Below are positions 36,898 to 46,165 of a stretch of 64,000 bases of DNA, piece after piece. Made by a program: the position numbers and the translations under genes. The DNA comes from Polaromonas sp. JS666. Lineage in GTDB: Bacteria > Pseudomonadota > Gammaproteobacteria > Burkholderiales > Burkholderiaceae_C. The stretch's first letter is position 1, and the number at the start of each line of letters is the position of its first letter. The stretch is taken from the NCBI RefSeq assembly GCF_900103405.1, contig NZ_FNHX01000008.1, forward strand, positions 104,568-168,567, in the 5' to 3' direction. The notes beneath the pieces were generated by a model that saw nothing but the letters and a program-made list of their open reading frames with translations, was not told the DNA's origin and made no database searches.

Positions 36898-37404
36898 ATG
36901 ACGACGACAAACAATCCGGCCGCCCTGGTGGGCGTGGTGATGGGCTCCAGCAGCGACTGGGAGACCATGCAGCACGCGGTGCAGATCCTCACGCAGTTCG
37001 GTGTGGCGCATGAAGCCCGCGTGGTGTCGGCCCATCGCATGCCCGATGAGCTGTTCGCCTATGCCGAAGCCGCCGCGGGCCGCGGCCTGCAGGCCATCAT
37101 CGCCGGTGCCGGCGGCGCGGCCCACCTGCCCGGCATGCTGGCGGCCAAGACCACCGTGCCGGTGCTGGGCGTGCCGGTGGCCAGCAAGCACCTGCAAGGC
37201 GTCGATTCGCTGCACAGCATCGTGCAGATGCCCAAGGGCATTCCCGTCGCCACCTTCGCCATCGGCAACGCCGGCGCGGCCAATGCGGCCCTGTTCGCCG
37301 TCGCCATGCTGGCCCTGCACGACAAGGCGCTGGCCGCCAGGCTGCAGGCCTTTCGCGCCGAGCAGACCGCCGCCGCGCATGCCATGACCCTGCCGCCCGC
37401 ATGA
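36898..37404 (+). CDS. purE: 5-(carboxyamino)imidazole ribonucleotide mutase, 168 aa
   Basis: Class I PurE, which converts N5-CAIR to CAIR in purine synthesis. Motifs: [14 protein letters not shown] (phosphate-binding), [12 protein letters not shown] with the catalytic His, [16 protein letters not shown] and [19 protein letters not shown]. Start at ATG 36898. The stop overlaps purK by 4 nt, so PurK product transfer and translation are coupled. The 180-nt gap upstream contains a TAAAAT hexamer at 36843-36848 that may be part of a promoter. Confidence 0.97.
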   Translation: MTTTNNPAALVGVVMGSSSDWETMQHAVQILTQFGVAHEARVVSAHRMPDELFAYAEAAAGRGLQAIIAGAGGAAHLPGMLAAKTTVPVLGVPVASKHLQGVDSLHSIVQMPKGIPVATFAIGNAGAANAALFAVAMLALHDKALAARLQAFRAEQTAAAHAMTLPPA

Positions 37405-38642
37405 GCCTTCCTTCCGGCCTTCCTGTTTTTCCCGGCACTGTTTCCGCCTCCGGCCAGCCCGCCACGCTGGGCGTGATGGGTGGCGGCCAACTGGGCCGCA
37501 TGTTTGTGCACGCCGCGCAGCGCCTGGGTTATTTCACCGCGGTGCTGGATCCCGACGCACAAAGCCCGGCCGGCCTGGTCAGCCACCACCACATCCAGAC
37601 CGGTTACGCCGACGAGCAAGGCCTCAAGCAGCTGGCCGCATTGTGCGCCGCGATCACCACCGAATTTGAAAACGTGCCCGCGGGCGCGCTGCAGGCCCTG
37701 GCCGCCAGCCGGCCTGTGGCGCCGGGGGCTGCCGCCGTTGCCATCGCGCAAAACCGCATCGAGGAAAAATCCCACTTCACCGCCAGCGCCGCTGAATCGG
37801 GCGCGCTGGCCGGCGTGAGCTGCGCGCCCTATGCGGTCATTGAAATGCAGGCGCAGCTAGCTGCCGTGCCGGCCGAGCTGCTGCCCGGCATCCTCAAAAC
37901 CGCGCGCATGGGCTACGACGGCAAGGGCCAGGTTCGCGTTAAAAATGCGGCCGAACTCGCCGCCGCCTGGGCGGGCCTGAAGCAGGCGCCCTGCGTGCTC
38001 GAAAAAATGCTGCCGCTCAAGGCCGAATGTTCGGTCATCGTGGCGCGCGGCTGGGACGGCCGCATCGTGAGCTTCGCGCCGCAGCGCAATGTGCATGTGG
38101 ACGGCATCCTGGCCGTGACCCAGGCCTATGAAGGCAATATGCCGGTCGCCCTGGCGCGGCGCGCGCTGGCCGCCACCCACACCATCGCCAACCACGTTGG
38201 CTATGTGGGCGTGCTCTGCGTCGAGTTTTTCCTGGTCGACGACGGCAGTGCCGACGGCGCGCTGGTAGTCAACGAGATGGCGCCGCGCCCGCACAACAGC
38301 GGCCATTACACGATGGATGCCTGCGACGTTTCGCAGTTCGACCTGCAGGTGCATGCCATGGCCGGCTTGCCGCTGCCGCAGCCGCGCCAGCATTCGCCGG
38401 CCGTCATGCTCAACCTGCTCGGCGACGTCTGGCTCGACGCCGACGGCCGAGCGCGCACGCCCGACTGGCAGGCGGTGCTGGCCCTGCCCGGCACGCATTT
38501 GCACCTTTATGGCAAAACCGAAGCGCGCGCCGGCCGCAAGATGGGCCACCTCAATATCACCGGTGCCGATATCGCCATGGTCAGGGCCACGGCGCGCCAG
38601 GCGGCCGCCATCCTGGGGCTGCCCGGCCTTGAAGACATCTGA
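37401..38642 (+). CDS. purK: 5-(carboxyamino)imidazole ribonucleotide synthase, 413 aa
   Basis: ATP-grasp enzyme forming N5-CAIR from AIR, bicarbonate and ATP. N-terminal [17 protein letters not shown], then DPDAQSPAG and TTEFENVP, the ATP-grasp part ([29 protein letters not shown]), and [17 protein letters not shown] near the C-terminus. Overlaps purE upstream and the Sua5-type gene downstream, indicating one transcript. Complete. Confidence 0.97.
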   Translation: MSLPSGLPVFPGTVSASGQPATLGVMGGGQLGRMFVHAAQRLGYFTAVLDPDAQSPAGLVSHHHIQTGYADEQGLKQLAALCAAITTEFENVPAGALQALAASRPVAPGAAAVAIAQNRIEEKSHFTASAAESGALAGVSCAPYAVIEMQAQLAAVPAELLPGILKTARMGYDGKGQVRVKNAAELAAAWAGLKQAPCVLEKMLPLKAECSVIVARGWDGRIVSFAPQRNVHVDGILAVTQAYEGNMPVALARRALAATHTIANHVGYVGVLCVEFFLVDDGSADGALVVNEMAPRPHNSGHYTMDACDVSQFDLQVHAMAGLPLPQPRQHSPAVMLNLLGDVWLDADGRARTPDWQAVLALPGTHLHLYGKTEARAGRKMGHLNITGADIAMVRATARQAAAILGLPGLEDI

Positions 38643-39640
38643 TGATTCTGTCCGGCACCGATCCACAGGCCATTCTTGAGGCCGCCCGCCGCATCCAGGC
38701 CGGCGAACTGGTCGGCTTCCCGACCGAAACGGTGTACGGCCTGGGCGCCGATGCGTCCAGCGACCAAGCCGTCGCCGGCATTTTTTTGGCCAAGGGTCGG
38801 CCGTCCGATCATCCGCTCATCGTGCATGTGGCGGACGCCGCGCACGTAGAGGCTTACGCGAGCAGCGTGCCGCCTTTTGCAGCGCGCTTGATGAAAGCTT
38901 TCTGGCCCGGGCCGCTCACGGTGATCCTGCCGCGCAAGCCGGGCATCGCCGCAGCCGCTGCCGGCGGCCAGGATTCCATAGGCCTGCGCTGCCCCGCGCA
39001 CCCGGTGGCGCTGGCCTTCCTGAAGGCCTGCGACACCGGCGTGGCCGGCCCGAGCGCCAACCGCTTCGGCCGCGTCAGCCCCACCACCGCGCAGCATGTG
39101 CTCCAGGAGTTCGGCGACGGCCTGCTGGTGCTGGACGGCGGTCCCTGCGATGTCGGCATCGAGTCCAGCATCGTCGACTGCACGCGCGGCCGGCCCGTGC
39201 TGCTGCGCCCTGGCGTGCTCACGCGCGCGCAGCTGGAAGCCGCCTGCGGTGAAGCCGTGCTGGGCAAGGATGAATTCGAGCAGCAGACCCTGGGTCTGGT
39301 GAGTGTTGCCCCCCGCGCCTCCGGCACGCTGGAGGCGCATTACGCGCCCAACGCCAAGTTGCGCCTGATGGACGCCGGGGCCATACAGACCGCGCTGGAC
39401 CTGCTGGGCGCCGACGCGGCCCACATCGCGGTTTATGCCCGCAGCATCGTGCGCATCAAATCCGAAAAAGTGCTGTACCGCCGCATGCCCGACGACGCGC
39501 CGGCCACCGCGCAGCAGCTGTTCGCCGTGCTGCGCGACTTCGACGCCAAAGGTGTCAAGCTGATCTGGGTGGAACCCCCGCCACCGGATGCCGAGTGGGA
39601 CGGCGTGCGCGACCGGCTGGGGCGCGCGGCCGCGAGCTGA
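38642..39640 (+). CDS. L-threonylcarbamoyladenylate synthase (Sua5/TsaC), 332 aa
   Basis: Makes threonylcarbamoyl-AMP from Thr, bicarbonate and ATP for the t6A modification of ANN-decoding tRNAs. The YrdC domain occupies residues 1-200 (GELVGFPTETVYGLGADA, KGRPSDHPLIVHV, GPSANRFGRVSPTTAQHV, SSIVDCTRGRPVLLRPG), and a C-terminal Sua5 domain follows (HYAPNAKLRL), so this is the two-domain Sua5 form. Its start overlaps the purK stop (TGATG). Its pathway partner tsaB is in the same window at 44 kb. Confidence 0.95.
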   Translation: MILSGTDPQAILEAARRIQAGELVGFPTETVYGLGADASSDQAVAGIFLAKGRPSDHPLIVHVADAAHVEAYASSVPPFAARLMKAFWPGPLTVILPRKPGIAAAAAGGQDSIGLRCPAHPVALAFLKACDTGVAGPSANRFGRVSPTTAQHVLQEFGDGLLVLDGGPCDVGIESSIVDCTRGRPVLLRPGVLTRAQLEAACGEAVLGKDEFEQQTLGLVSVAPRASGTLEAHYAPNAKLRLMDAGAIQTALDLLGADAAHIAVYARSIVRIKSEKVLYRRMPDDAPATAQQLFAVLRDFDAKGVKLIWVEPPPPDAEWDGVRDRLGRAAAS

Positions 39641-39750
39641 GGCGCGTCACCGCGCTGCGGTATAAACAAAGTTCCGTCATCGGCGGCGGTTACCGCGCGG
39701 GATGAACGCGCCGAAAGCTGATCGGCCAACAACTACATGGGAAGCGCATT

Positions 39751-41295
39751 TTGGAACACTCCGTGTCACAACACTCCCTGGACAGCGAGTCCGGAAATGC
39801 TTCGCACACCACCACTTCGCTAAAACTTTGGCGCATGACGGCCTTGGCGATGATCATCATTGCGGTGGTCTTCATCAGCGTGGTACCTCAGATATCCAAC
39901 GACTTCTGGCTGCAGGCGAAGGTGGGTGAGATCATCGCCCGGGATCACGCCGTTCCGAAGACCATCCTGTTTCCCTTTACGGAAATACGCGACGCCCGTT
40001 TCAACGCGCATGAATGGCTGCCGTCCCTGATGTTCTACTGGCTGATTGCTCTCGTTGGCGAGGATGGGTTGCCCTTTGTCATGGGCGCCGCCGGGGTTGC
40101 GCTGTTCAGCCTCATGGCCTGGATGGCCTACCGCCGCAGCAGAAAGAATTTGTCGCTGGCCTTGCTGTTGGGTTTTCTGGCTCTGGGTGTGGAAAACCAG
40201 CGTCACTTCCTGCGCCCCGAACTTATTTCGCTATTTCTTCTGGGTTTTTATTGGCTCCTGCTGGACGCCTGCCGACTAAGGCCACGGCCGCTGGCCTGGA
40301 CGGGAGCCTTGCTGGTGGTGATTCTTTGGGCGAATACCCATGGTTCTTTTATCCTGGCGCCTGTCATCGCGGCCATCTATGCCGTGGGTTTGTGGCTGGA
40401 CGGGCTTCGTTGGGGGGCCACGGGGGATTGGCGCCCGAAGCAAATTCCCAAGGCATTTGCCGTCTTCTCCGTCGTCGCCCTGGCGGCGTGCCTGGTCAAT
40501 CCCTCCGGTGTGGAACTCCTGCAGTTTGTCGCGAGCTTTCATGCCGACACGGCCAAAATGGGTATCAATGAATGGATGCCGACTTTTAGCCCGGGTTGGT
40601 ACGAAGCTCCAGTCGTGTGGATGGGGCTTGGCTGTGCCGCCGTCACCGCAACCGTGATGCTGGCTCAATGGCGCAGGCTCAGTGCCGTGGAGGCACTGAT
40701 GTTTCTGATGTTCCTGGTCCTGGCGCTGAAAACCGTCCGGTTTCTCGTTTACCAGGGCATGGTCGCGGCATTTGTCATTTCGACGCTCGTGACGGCAAAG
40801 CCGCAGGGTGCAAAGATCCATATCCGGGTGTATGCGATCTGTACCTTCGCGGCTGCCGTGGTTCTGGGATTGGCTTTGCAATTCGGCAACGCTTACGGTG
40901 TCTACCCGCATGTGGCGCTGGGAGTCAGTTCGAGCTTCACCACTTTCATGAAGAACAAATTGAGCGCCCCCGATTTACAGGGCAATGTGATCACTTCCTA
41001 TGAACTGGGAGCGGAACTGGTCTACCGGGCATATCCACGGCTTCGTCCTTCCATCGATTCACGGATTGACTCCTACGGAGGGGCCTACACATGGCTTAAC
41101 GGGCGCCTTTTCCTGGACGACGCAGTGCTCACGGAGTACGTAAAAGATTACGACGTGCGGTATATGTTGCTGAATCATGAGAATTTCCGGTCCCTTGAAA
41201 AACTGCCAAGCTGGACCAGCGGGCGCTGGACCATACGGGCCATGGACCAGCGGGCTGTCTTGCTGCAAAGAAGCGACCTGCCTCCCGCGCCTTGA
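39751..41295 (+). CDS. GT-C-like polytopic membrane protein, 514 aa
   Basis: About eleven hydrophobic helices. The family-type pattern of bacterial GT-C-fold proteins is visible: FWLQAKVGEIIARDHAVPKT and FNAHEWLPSLMFYW after the first helix, FLRPELISLFLLG mid-way, and near the C-terminus NVITSYELGAELVYRAYP then PSIDSRIDSYGGAY, resembling the periplasmic end of this class. The start is probably TTG 39751 with GGAAG upstream; no ATG matches as well. Base composition is visibly less GC-rich than the flanking genes and no polysaccharide genes are adjacent, so horizontal transfer is possible. Donor lipid and acceptor unknown; it may act in envelope glycosylation or surface-polymer assembly. Confidence 0.75.
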   Translation: MEHSVSQHSLDSESGNASHTTTSLKLWRMTALAMIIIAVVFISVVPQISNDFWLQAKVGEIIARDHAVPKTILFPFTEIRDARFNAHEWLPSLMFYWLIALVGEDGLPFVMGAAGVALFSLMAWMAYRRSRKNLSLALLLGFLALGVENQRHFLRPELISLFLLGFYWLLLDACRLRPRPLAWTGALLVVILWANTHGSFILAPVIAAIYAVGLWLDGLRWGATGDWRPKQIPKAFAVFSVVALAACLVNPSGVELLQFVASFHADTAKMGINEWMPTFSPGWYEAPVVWMGLGCAAVTATVMLAQWRRLSAVEALMFLMFLVLALKTVRFLVYQGMVAAFVISTLVTAKPQGAKIHIRVYAICTFAAAVVLGLALQFGNAYGVYPHVALGVSSSFTTFMKNKLSAPDLQGNVITSYELGAELVYRAYPRLRPSIDSRIDSYGGAYTWLNGRLFLDDAVLTEYVKDYDVRYMLLNHENFRSLEKLPSWTSGRWTIRAMDQRAVLLQRSDLPPAP

Positions 41296-41344
41296 CCTGG
41301 CAAGAGACGGGGCGCGTTTCCACGCCACCACCACGGGACAACTC

Positions 41345-41968
41345 ATGCTCTCCATCCTTCTCACCATCTGGTTTCTCCACGTCGCGGCCATGATGAGCCC
41401 CGGCGCCAATGTCTTGCTGGTGTCGCAATTGGCGGCCAGCGACCGCGCGCGCAGCGCTGTGTTCGCGGCGCTGGGGGTGACGGTCGGGGCTGCCATCTGG
41501 GCGCTCTGCGCGGTGCTGGGTGTCAATGCAATCTTTCAAGTCTTTCCAGGGCTGCGCCTGGCGCTTCAGGTGGCTGGCGGCCTGTACCTGCTTTATGTGG
41601 CGAGCCGGCTCTGGCGTTCCGGCGGCGTGGCGCTGGGCAATGCCGGCCCCACGGTGTCTTCGCCGGCGGCTTTCCGGCTTGGCTTTCTGACCAATATCAC
41701 CAACCCCAAGTCGGCGCTGTTTTTCGGCAGCGTGTTCGCGGCCTCTTTTCCGGCGGCGCCCGGCATGGGCCTGCAGGCCGCGGCGGTGGCCATGATTGTC
41801 ACCAATGCCCTGTGCTGGCATATGCTGCTGGCCTATTTGTTTTCGCGCGGGCGCGTGCGGCAGGCCTATTCCCGCTCGCGCGGCATCGCCAATCGAGTGG
41901 CCGCGGCAGCCGTGGGCGCGCTGGGCCTGGGTCTGCTGGCGGCAACGCTGCGCGAAGCGCGATCGTAG
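41345..41968 (+). CDS. LysE/RhtB-family amino acid exporter, 207 aa
   Basis: Six predicted helices with the family signature MMSPGANVLLVSQLAAS near the N-terminus, then LALQVAGGLYLLYVASRLW and GFLTNITNPKSALFFGSVF. Start at ATG 41345; upstream in-frame codons have no relation to the family. Exports threonine, homoserine or related metabolites; substrate not predictable. Base composition returns to the GC-rich norm here after the previous gene. Confidence 0.92.
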   Translation: MLSILLTIWFLHVAAMMSPGANVLLVSQLAASDRARSAVFAALGVTVGAAIWALCAVLGVNAIFQVFPGLRLALQVAGGLYLLYVASRLWRSGGVALGNAGPTVSSPAAFRLGFLTNITNPKSALFFGSVFAASFPAAPGMGLQAAAVAMIVTNALCWHMLLAYLFSRGRVRQAYSRSRGIANRVAAAAVGALGLGLLAATLREARS

Positions 41969-41977
41969 AAACCGTTC

Positions 41978-42367
41978 TCAGGGCAGCGCGAACTGCCCCT
42001 CAGGCTCCGGCTCGTCCGGCCCGCCTTGCGTTTCCTCGTCGAGCCACTGCAAATAGGCCGCTGAGCCCGCGGTGATCGGTATCTGCACAATCTCCGGCGT
42101 CTCGTAGCTATGGTGCGCGCTGATGAAGCGTTCCAGCGCTTCGTAGCGCGCCCTCGGCGTTTTGACCGCCAGGCGAAATTCGCTGTCGTTGCACAGCCTG
42201 CCCTGCCAGCGGTAAAGGCTCTGGATGGGCTGTATCTGCACGCAGGCGCCCAATCGGGCCTCGACAATGCCTTGGGCCAGGCTTTGCGCTTCCTGCGCCG
42301 TGGCCGTCGTGGTCAACACGAGGCAGTACACCTTGTTACTGCTGGGGGAGTGACTGGCTGTTTGCAT
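41978..42367 (-). CDS. cutA: Divalent-cation tolerance protein CutA, 129 aa
   Basis: Start at ATG 42367 with CGGAGCC upstream. The CutA1 fold is recognisable: YCLVLTTTATAQEAQSLAQ, ARLGACVQIQPIQSLYRWQG, FRLAVKTPRARYEALERF and HSYETPEIVQIPITAG. It forms trimers; linked to copper tolerance in E. coli but with poorly defined function. Ends 10 nt from the convergent LysE gene. Slightly longer N-terminus than usual (about 14 polar residues). Confidence 0.93.
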   Translation of the reverse strand: MQTASHSPSSNKVYCLVLTTTATAQEAQSLAQGIVEARLGACVQIQPIQSLYRWQGRLCNDSEFRLAVKTPRARYEALERFISAHHSYETPEIVQIPITAGSAAYLQWLDEETQGGPDEPEPEGQFALP

Positions 42368-42535
42368 GATGAGGCTCCGTTTCAGCCTGCTGCACCGGAC
42401 AGGCGGCTGCCCAAATTTCAGGCATTGTGGCGCAAGCCGCGCCGGATGGGGGTTTGGCCCTCCAGCCCCGGGGTCATCAACAGCTTTGTCCACACCCCTC
42501 AGGGATAACTTGCCTGCCCCGGGACAGGAAATTCC

Positions 42536-44053
42536 CTAGCGGGCCGCTTCTTTCACGGTCCATTCCAGCAGCGCGTCCAGCGCCGGCCGCGCGGCGCCGG
42601 CGTTCGGGTGGTTGATGAGCCCCACCACGATATACCGCGTGCCGCTGTGGCCGTTGGCGTAGCCCGCGATCGCGCTCACGTCGCGCAGCGAACCGGTCTT
42701 CAGGAAGGCCAGCCCCGCCACGCTTTTGCCGCGCTCGCGCAGCGTGCCGTCCACACCCGCCACGGGCAGCGAATCGGCAAAGTCCGCGGCCAGCGGGCTC
42801 CTGGCGGCATGCAGCAGCAGGGCTGACAGGGCCGCCGCCGTCACGCGCTCCTGGCGGCTCAGGCCCGATCCGTTGTCCATCAAGGGCGGCGCCGTGCCCG
42901 GCAGGTTTTTTTTCCACCAGGCGGCCAGCGCGGCGTGGGCCGATTCGAGCGTGCCACTTTTGGGCTGGCCCAGGCCGGCGTGCAGGCCCAGCGTCAAAAA
43001 GACGTGTTGGGCCATCACGTTGTTCGAGTATTTGTTGATGTCGCGCACCACTTCCAGCAACGGCGGCGAGGCGTGCTCAAACCGTATCGAGGCTTTTTCG
43101 CCCGAGAGCGTGCCGGTGCTGCGCAGCATGGCCAGTTCCTGCGGCGTGGCGTCGCGCGCGGTGCCGGTCAGCAGGCCGCCCAGCTGCCGCCACGAGCCCT
43201 CGACGGCGCGCGCGGCAAAGCTGGCCGGGTCGGCATAGGCGCTGGGCCAGACTTTTTCGCCGCAGGCCGATGAATAGGTGCCGAGGAATTCGATGTTGAG
43301 CGGGTTCTCGACGCTGGCGCGCAGCTCGCTGCGCCAGTCGCCGCAGCGCGCCACGCGCACCATGGGCACGCTGGCGCCCACCTGCACGCCCGCCAGCGGT
43401 GGCTCGTAGCGCACCAGCGCACGGCCGCTGGGCAGGTCCGGCGTGAACGTCATCACGATGGACTTGAAGTTGATGAGCAGCGCGTCGGGCCGCGCGTTGT
43501 AGGGCCGTAGCGGCTCGCCGTCGAACTCTCCAGGGTCGGTGGGGGGCACGCTGAAGGCGCTGCGGTCCAGCACGATGTCGCCGCGAACCACCCGCGCGCC
43601 GCCGGCCTGCACCTGGGCCAGCAGGGCCTGCAGGCGCTCCACCACGAGTTTGGGGTCTCCCCCGCCCTGCACCACCAGATTGCCACTCAGCAAGCCGCCC
43701 GAGGTGCTGCCGTCCAGTATCACCCGGGTCTTCCAGGTGAAGTCGCGCCCCAGCGCGTCGAGCGCCGAGTAGGTGGTCACCAGCTTCATGACCGAGGCCG
43801 GGTTCATCGGCGTGTCTATGCGCCAGCTCAGGCGCGGCACCGGCTTGCCGCTGGCTGCCTCGACCACCAGCATGGACACCGCGTCGCGCGGCACCTTGGC
43901 GCGCGCCAGGGCTTTTTCAATCGGGGCGGGCAGGCGCGGGGCTTGCGCCAGGGCGGTATGGGGAATGCAGGGCAGGGCGGCGATCAGCGCGGCGGCCAGC
44001 AGGCCCCGCGCGACGGCATGCGGCGCGCGCGGGCGTGGCGGGTCATGGGTCAT
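42536..44053 (-). CDS. dacB: D-alanyl-D-alanine carboxypeptidase/endopeptidase PBP4, 505 aa
   Basis: Low-molecular-mass penicillin-binding protein that trims or cleaves peptidoglycan cross-links in the periplasm. Start at ATG 44053 gives a signal peptide ending at AALAQ-type residues (about 36); the much longer open frame extends over the tsaB promoter region and is spurious. Active-site motifs are intact: SVMK (NPASVMKLVT), YSNN, and KTG in FLKTGSLRDVS. Domains II and III inserted between the first two motifs are of normal size. Divergent from tsaB. Confidence 0.95.
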   Translation of the reverse strand: MTHDPPRPRAPHAVARGLLAAALIAALPCIPHTALAQAPRLPAPIEKALARAKVPRDAVSMLVVEAASGKPVPRLSWRIDTPMNPASVMKLVTTYSALDALGRDFTWKTRVILDGSTSGGLLSGNLVVQGGGDPKLVVERLQALLAQVQAGGARVVRGDIVLDRSAFSVPPTDPGEFDGEPLRPYNARPDALLINFKSIVMTFTPDLPSGRALVRYEPPLAGVQVGASVPMVRVARCGDWRSELRASVENPLNIEFLGTYSSACGEKVWPSAYADPASFAARAVEGSWRQLGGLLTGTARDATPQELAMLRSTGTLSGEKASIRFEHASPPLLEVVRDINKYSNNVMAQHVFLTLGLHAGLGQPKSGTLESAHAALAAWWKKNLPGTAPPLMDNGSGLSRQERVTAAALSALLLHAARSPLAADFADSLPVAGVDGTLRERGKSVAGLAFLKTGSLRDVSAIAGYANGHSGTRYIVVGLINHPNAGAARPALDALLEWTVKEAAR

Positions 44054-44165
44054 GCGGGGATTATCGCGGCGGCGCACCGGCCATTGGCGGGGATAATCGG
44101 GTGCAGATACCCGCCGGCCCCTTTTATTCGGACGCTGCCGGCCCCCGATACACCCGCCCGACCGC

Positions 44166-44915
44166 ATGCCCCCATTCCTCAAATTCCTCGCCTTTGACAC
44201 CAGCACCGACCGCATGTCGGTGGCCGTGACCGACGGCGCGCGGACCTGGCAGCACAGCGGCCCCGGCGGCGCGCAGGCCTCCACCACGCTGATCCCGGCC
44301 GTCCTGGCGCTGCTGGCCGAGGCCGGGCTGGCGCTGGGTGAGCTGGACGCCATCGCCTTCGGGCGCGGCCCGGGCTCGTTTACCGGCCTGCGCACCGCCT
44401 GCGCCGTGGCCCAGGGCCTGGCCTTTGGTGCAAGGGACGGCGCCGGCATGCCGGTACTGCCCATAGACACGCTGATGGCCGTGGCCGAGGAGGCGCGCTC
44501 GCAGCAAGCCGGTGCCAAGTCGTCCACCATCACGGCGCTGCTCGACGCGCGCATGGACGAGATGTATGTGCAAAGCTTTGAGTTCAGCGATGGCCAGTGC
44601 CGCGCGCTGGGCGAATGCGAGCTGCTGCGGCCCGAGGACTTTGTGCCCGATGCGGCGGCCGGGCTGCTGGCCGGCAATGTGTTTGCCGTCTACGCCGGGC
44701 GCCTGCCGGCCGCCATGCCGGCGCAGGCCGAGGCCCTGCCCACGGCCACCGCCTTGCTGCGCCTGGCGCCCATGCTGGCCGCCGCCGGACACTGTGTGAG
44801 TGCCGAGCTTGCCCTGCCGCTTTACGTTCGCGATAAAGTAGCGCTCACCACCGAGGAGCGCGAGCAGGCCAAGGCCGCCAAGCTCCTCGCTGAGGTGCCG
44901 CCCCTTTCACCATGA
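44166..44915 (+). CDS. tsaB: tRNA threonylcarbamoyladenosine biosynthesis protein TsaB, 249 aa
   Basis: ASKHA-fold partner of TsaD in the last step of t6A synthesis on tRNA. Typical beginning LKFLAFDTSTDRMSVAV and the conserved ELDAIAFGRGPGSFTGLRTA. Overlaps rimI by 4 nt (ATGA), the conserved tsaB-rimI order. With the Sua5 protein at 38.6 kb, two of the t6A enzymes are in this window. Confidence 0.95.
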   Translation: MPPFLKFLAFDTSTDRMSVAVTDGARTWQHSGPGGAQASTTLIPAVLALLAEAGLALGELDAIAFGRGPGSFTGLRTACAVAQGLAFGARDGAGMPVLPIDTLMAVAEEARSQQAGAKSSTITALLDARMDEMYVQSFEFSDGQCRALGECELLRPEDFVPDAAAGLLAGNVFAVYAGRLPAAMPAQAEALPTATALLRLAPMLAAAGHCVSAELALPLYVRDKVALTTEEREQAKAAKLLAEVPPLSP

Positions 44916-45391
44916 ACGCCATCCTCAAGCCCCTGGAAGCCCAGTTCGAAGCCATGACGCCCGCATGGCTGGACGCGGTGCTGCGGGTGGAGCAAAGCGC
45001 CTACAGCCAGCCCTGGACCAAGGGCAACTTCCTCGATTCGCTCAACGCCGGCTACCAGGCGCAGCTGCTGACCGCCGGCAACGCCCCTGATACCCAACTG
45101 CTGGGCTACTTCGTGGCCATGAAGGGCGTGGACGAGGTGCATTTGCTCAACATCACCGTGGCACCCGAACACCAGCGCCAGGGCTGGGCCCGCATCATGC
45201 TCGACGGGCTGGCCATCTGGTCGCGCGCCCAGGGCGCGCAGTGGCTGTGGCTGGAAGTGCGCGTGAGCAATGCGCGCGCCAAGGCGGTGTACGAGAGCTA
45301 CGGCTTTCGCCATGTCGGCACGCGCCGCAACTACTACCCGGCCGGCGCCTCCGCGCGCGAAGATGCCGTGGTCATGAGCCTGGCCCTATGA
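44912..45391 (+). CDS. rimI: Ribosomal protein S18 alanine N-acetyltransferase RimI, 159 aa
   Basis: GNAT-fold acetyltransferase. Visible features: VEQSAYSQPWTKGNFLDSL, LLGYFVAMKGVDEVHLLNI, the acetyl-CoA loop VAPEHQRQGWARIML and EVRVSNARAKAVYESYGF, followed by YYPAGASAREDAVVMSL, all as in RimI. Modifies the N-terminus of S18 and possibly other proteins. Overlaps both tsaB and the UDG-like gene by 4 nt, so three genes form a tight operon. Confidence 0.95.
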   Translation: MNAILKPLEAQFEAMTPAWLDAVLRVEQSAYSQPWTKGNFLDSLNAGYQAQLLTAGNAPDTQLLGYFVAMKGVDEVHLLNITVAPEHQRQGWARIMLDGLAIWSRAQGAQWLWLEVRVSNARAKAVYESYGFRHVGTRRNYYPAGASAREDAVVMSLAL

Positions 45392-46164
45392 GCCTGGACC
45401 TCGACAAACGGCACCGCGCCATGCTGCGCGAGATGGGTGTGCGCGTGTGGCTGCCGCAGGCGGCGCCAGCGGCCGAAGCGGTGATGGACGTGGCTGCTGC
45501 CCGCGCCGGCGCAGCGGCAAGCCCCGCGGCTGCCCTGCCAGAAGCCACGCCGGCGGCGGCCCCGGTGGCGCGCGAAGCGCCGCCGCCGCTGCGCACCCCA
45601 CCCCCTCGCGCACCGCTGGCCGCGCCGCCTGTCGAAGCGCGTGAAGCCGCCGCACCCAATATCTCAGGCGCCTGGAGCATGGGCGCGGCCCAGGCTTTGT
45701 ATGCCGAGGCCGCCCATGACCAGGGCGCGCGCTGGCTGGTATTGGCCGAAACGCCGGCGGCCGCGCTGCAGCGCGAGCCCTTCAGTCCTTTCGAGGGCGA
45801 TGCCGGCAAGCTGCTCGACAACATGCTGCGCGCCGCCCGCTTGCACAAGGCCGGCGTGGTGCTGCTCGCGCCGCTGGTGCGCGGCGCGGCGGCCGGTGTG
45901 GGCGCCGCCCTGCCCGAGGCGCTGCCGGCCCTGATGGCCAGCGCGCAGCCCGACGTCGTGCTGGTCATGGGCCGGCTGGCCGCGCAGGCCTTGCTGCAAT
46001 CGAGTGAGCCCTTCGGCAAACTGCGCGGCCAGGTACACGCCCTGCACGGAGCCCAGGCGGTGGTGACTTATGACGCCACCTATTTGCTGCGCAACCCCTC
46101 CGACAAAGCCAAAGCCTGGGACGACCTGTGCCTGGCCATGAGCCGGGTGGCTACACCAGTCTGA
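45388..46164 (+). CDS. Degenerate uracil-DNA glycosylase family 4-like protein, 258 aa
   Basis: The fold outline of family 4/5 UDG is present after an Ala/Pro-rich linker (residues about 25-100): REPFSPFEGDAGKLLDNML matches the substrate loop and YLLRNPSDKAKAWDDLCLAM the C-terminal helix. Key residues are missing: the GExPGxxED motif reads AETPAAALQ, the active-site His-Pro reads Asp-Ala in VTYDATYLLR, and only one cysteine exists, so no 4Fe-4S cluster can form. Intact versions follow rimI in many Burkholderiales. The reading frame is clean, which suggests a retained non-glycosylase role rather than a pseudogene. Start at ATG 45388 overlaps rimI. Confidence 0.75.
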   Translation: MSLDLDKRHRAMLREMGVRVWLPQAAPAAEAVMDVAAARAGAAASPAAALPEATPAAAPVAREAPPPLRTPPPRAPLAAPPVEAREAAAPNISGAWSMGAAQALYAEAAHDQGARWLVLAETPAAALQREPFSPFEGDAGKLLDNMLRAARLHKAGVVLLAPLVRGAAAGVGAALPEALPALMASAQPDVVLVMGRLAAQALLQSSEPFGKLRGQVHALHGAQAVVTYDATYLLRNPSDKAKAWDDLCLAMSRVATPV

Positions 46165-46165
46165 T

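Noticed and set aside
42486..42494. DnaA-box-like TTGTCCACA between cutA and dacB
   Set aside because: Single site with one mismatch to consensus and no cluster, AT-rich unwinding region or dnaA/dnaN/gidA neighbours; not evidence for an origin.
44054..44677. N-terminal extension of dacB
   Set aside because: Reads through the tsaB promoter and gene start; the signal peptide begins at ATG 44053.
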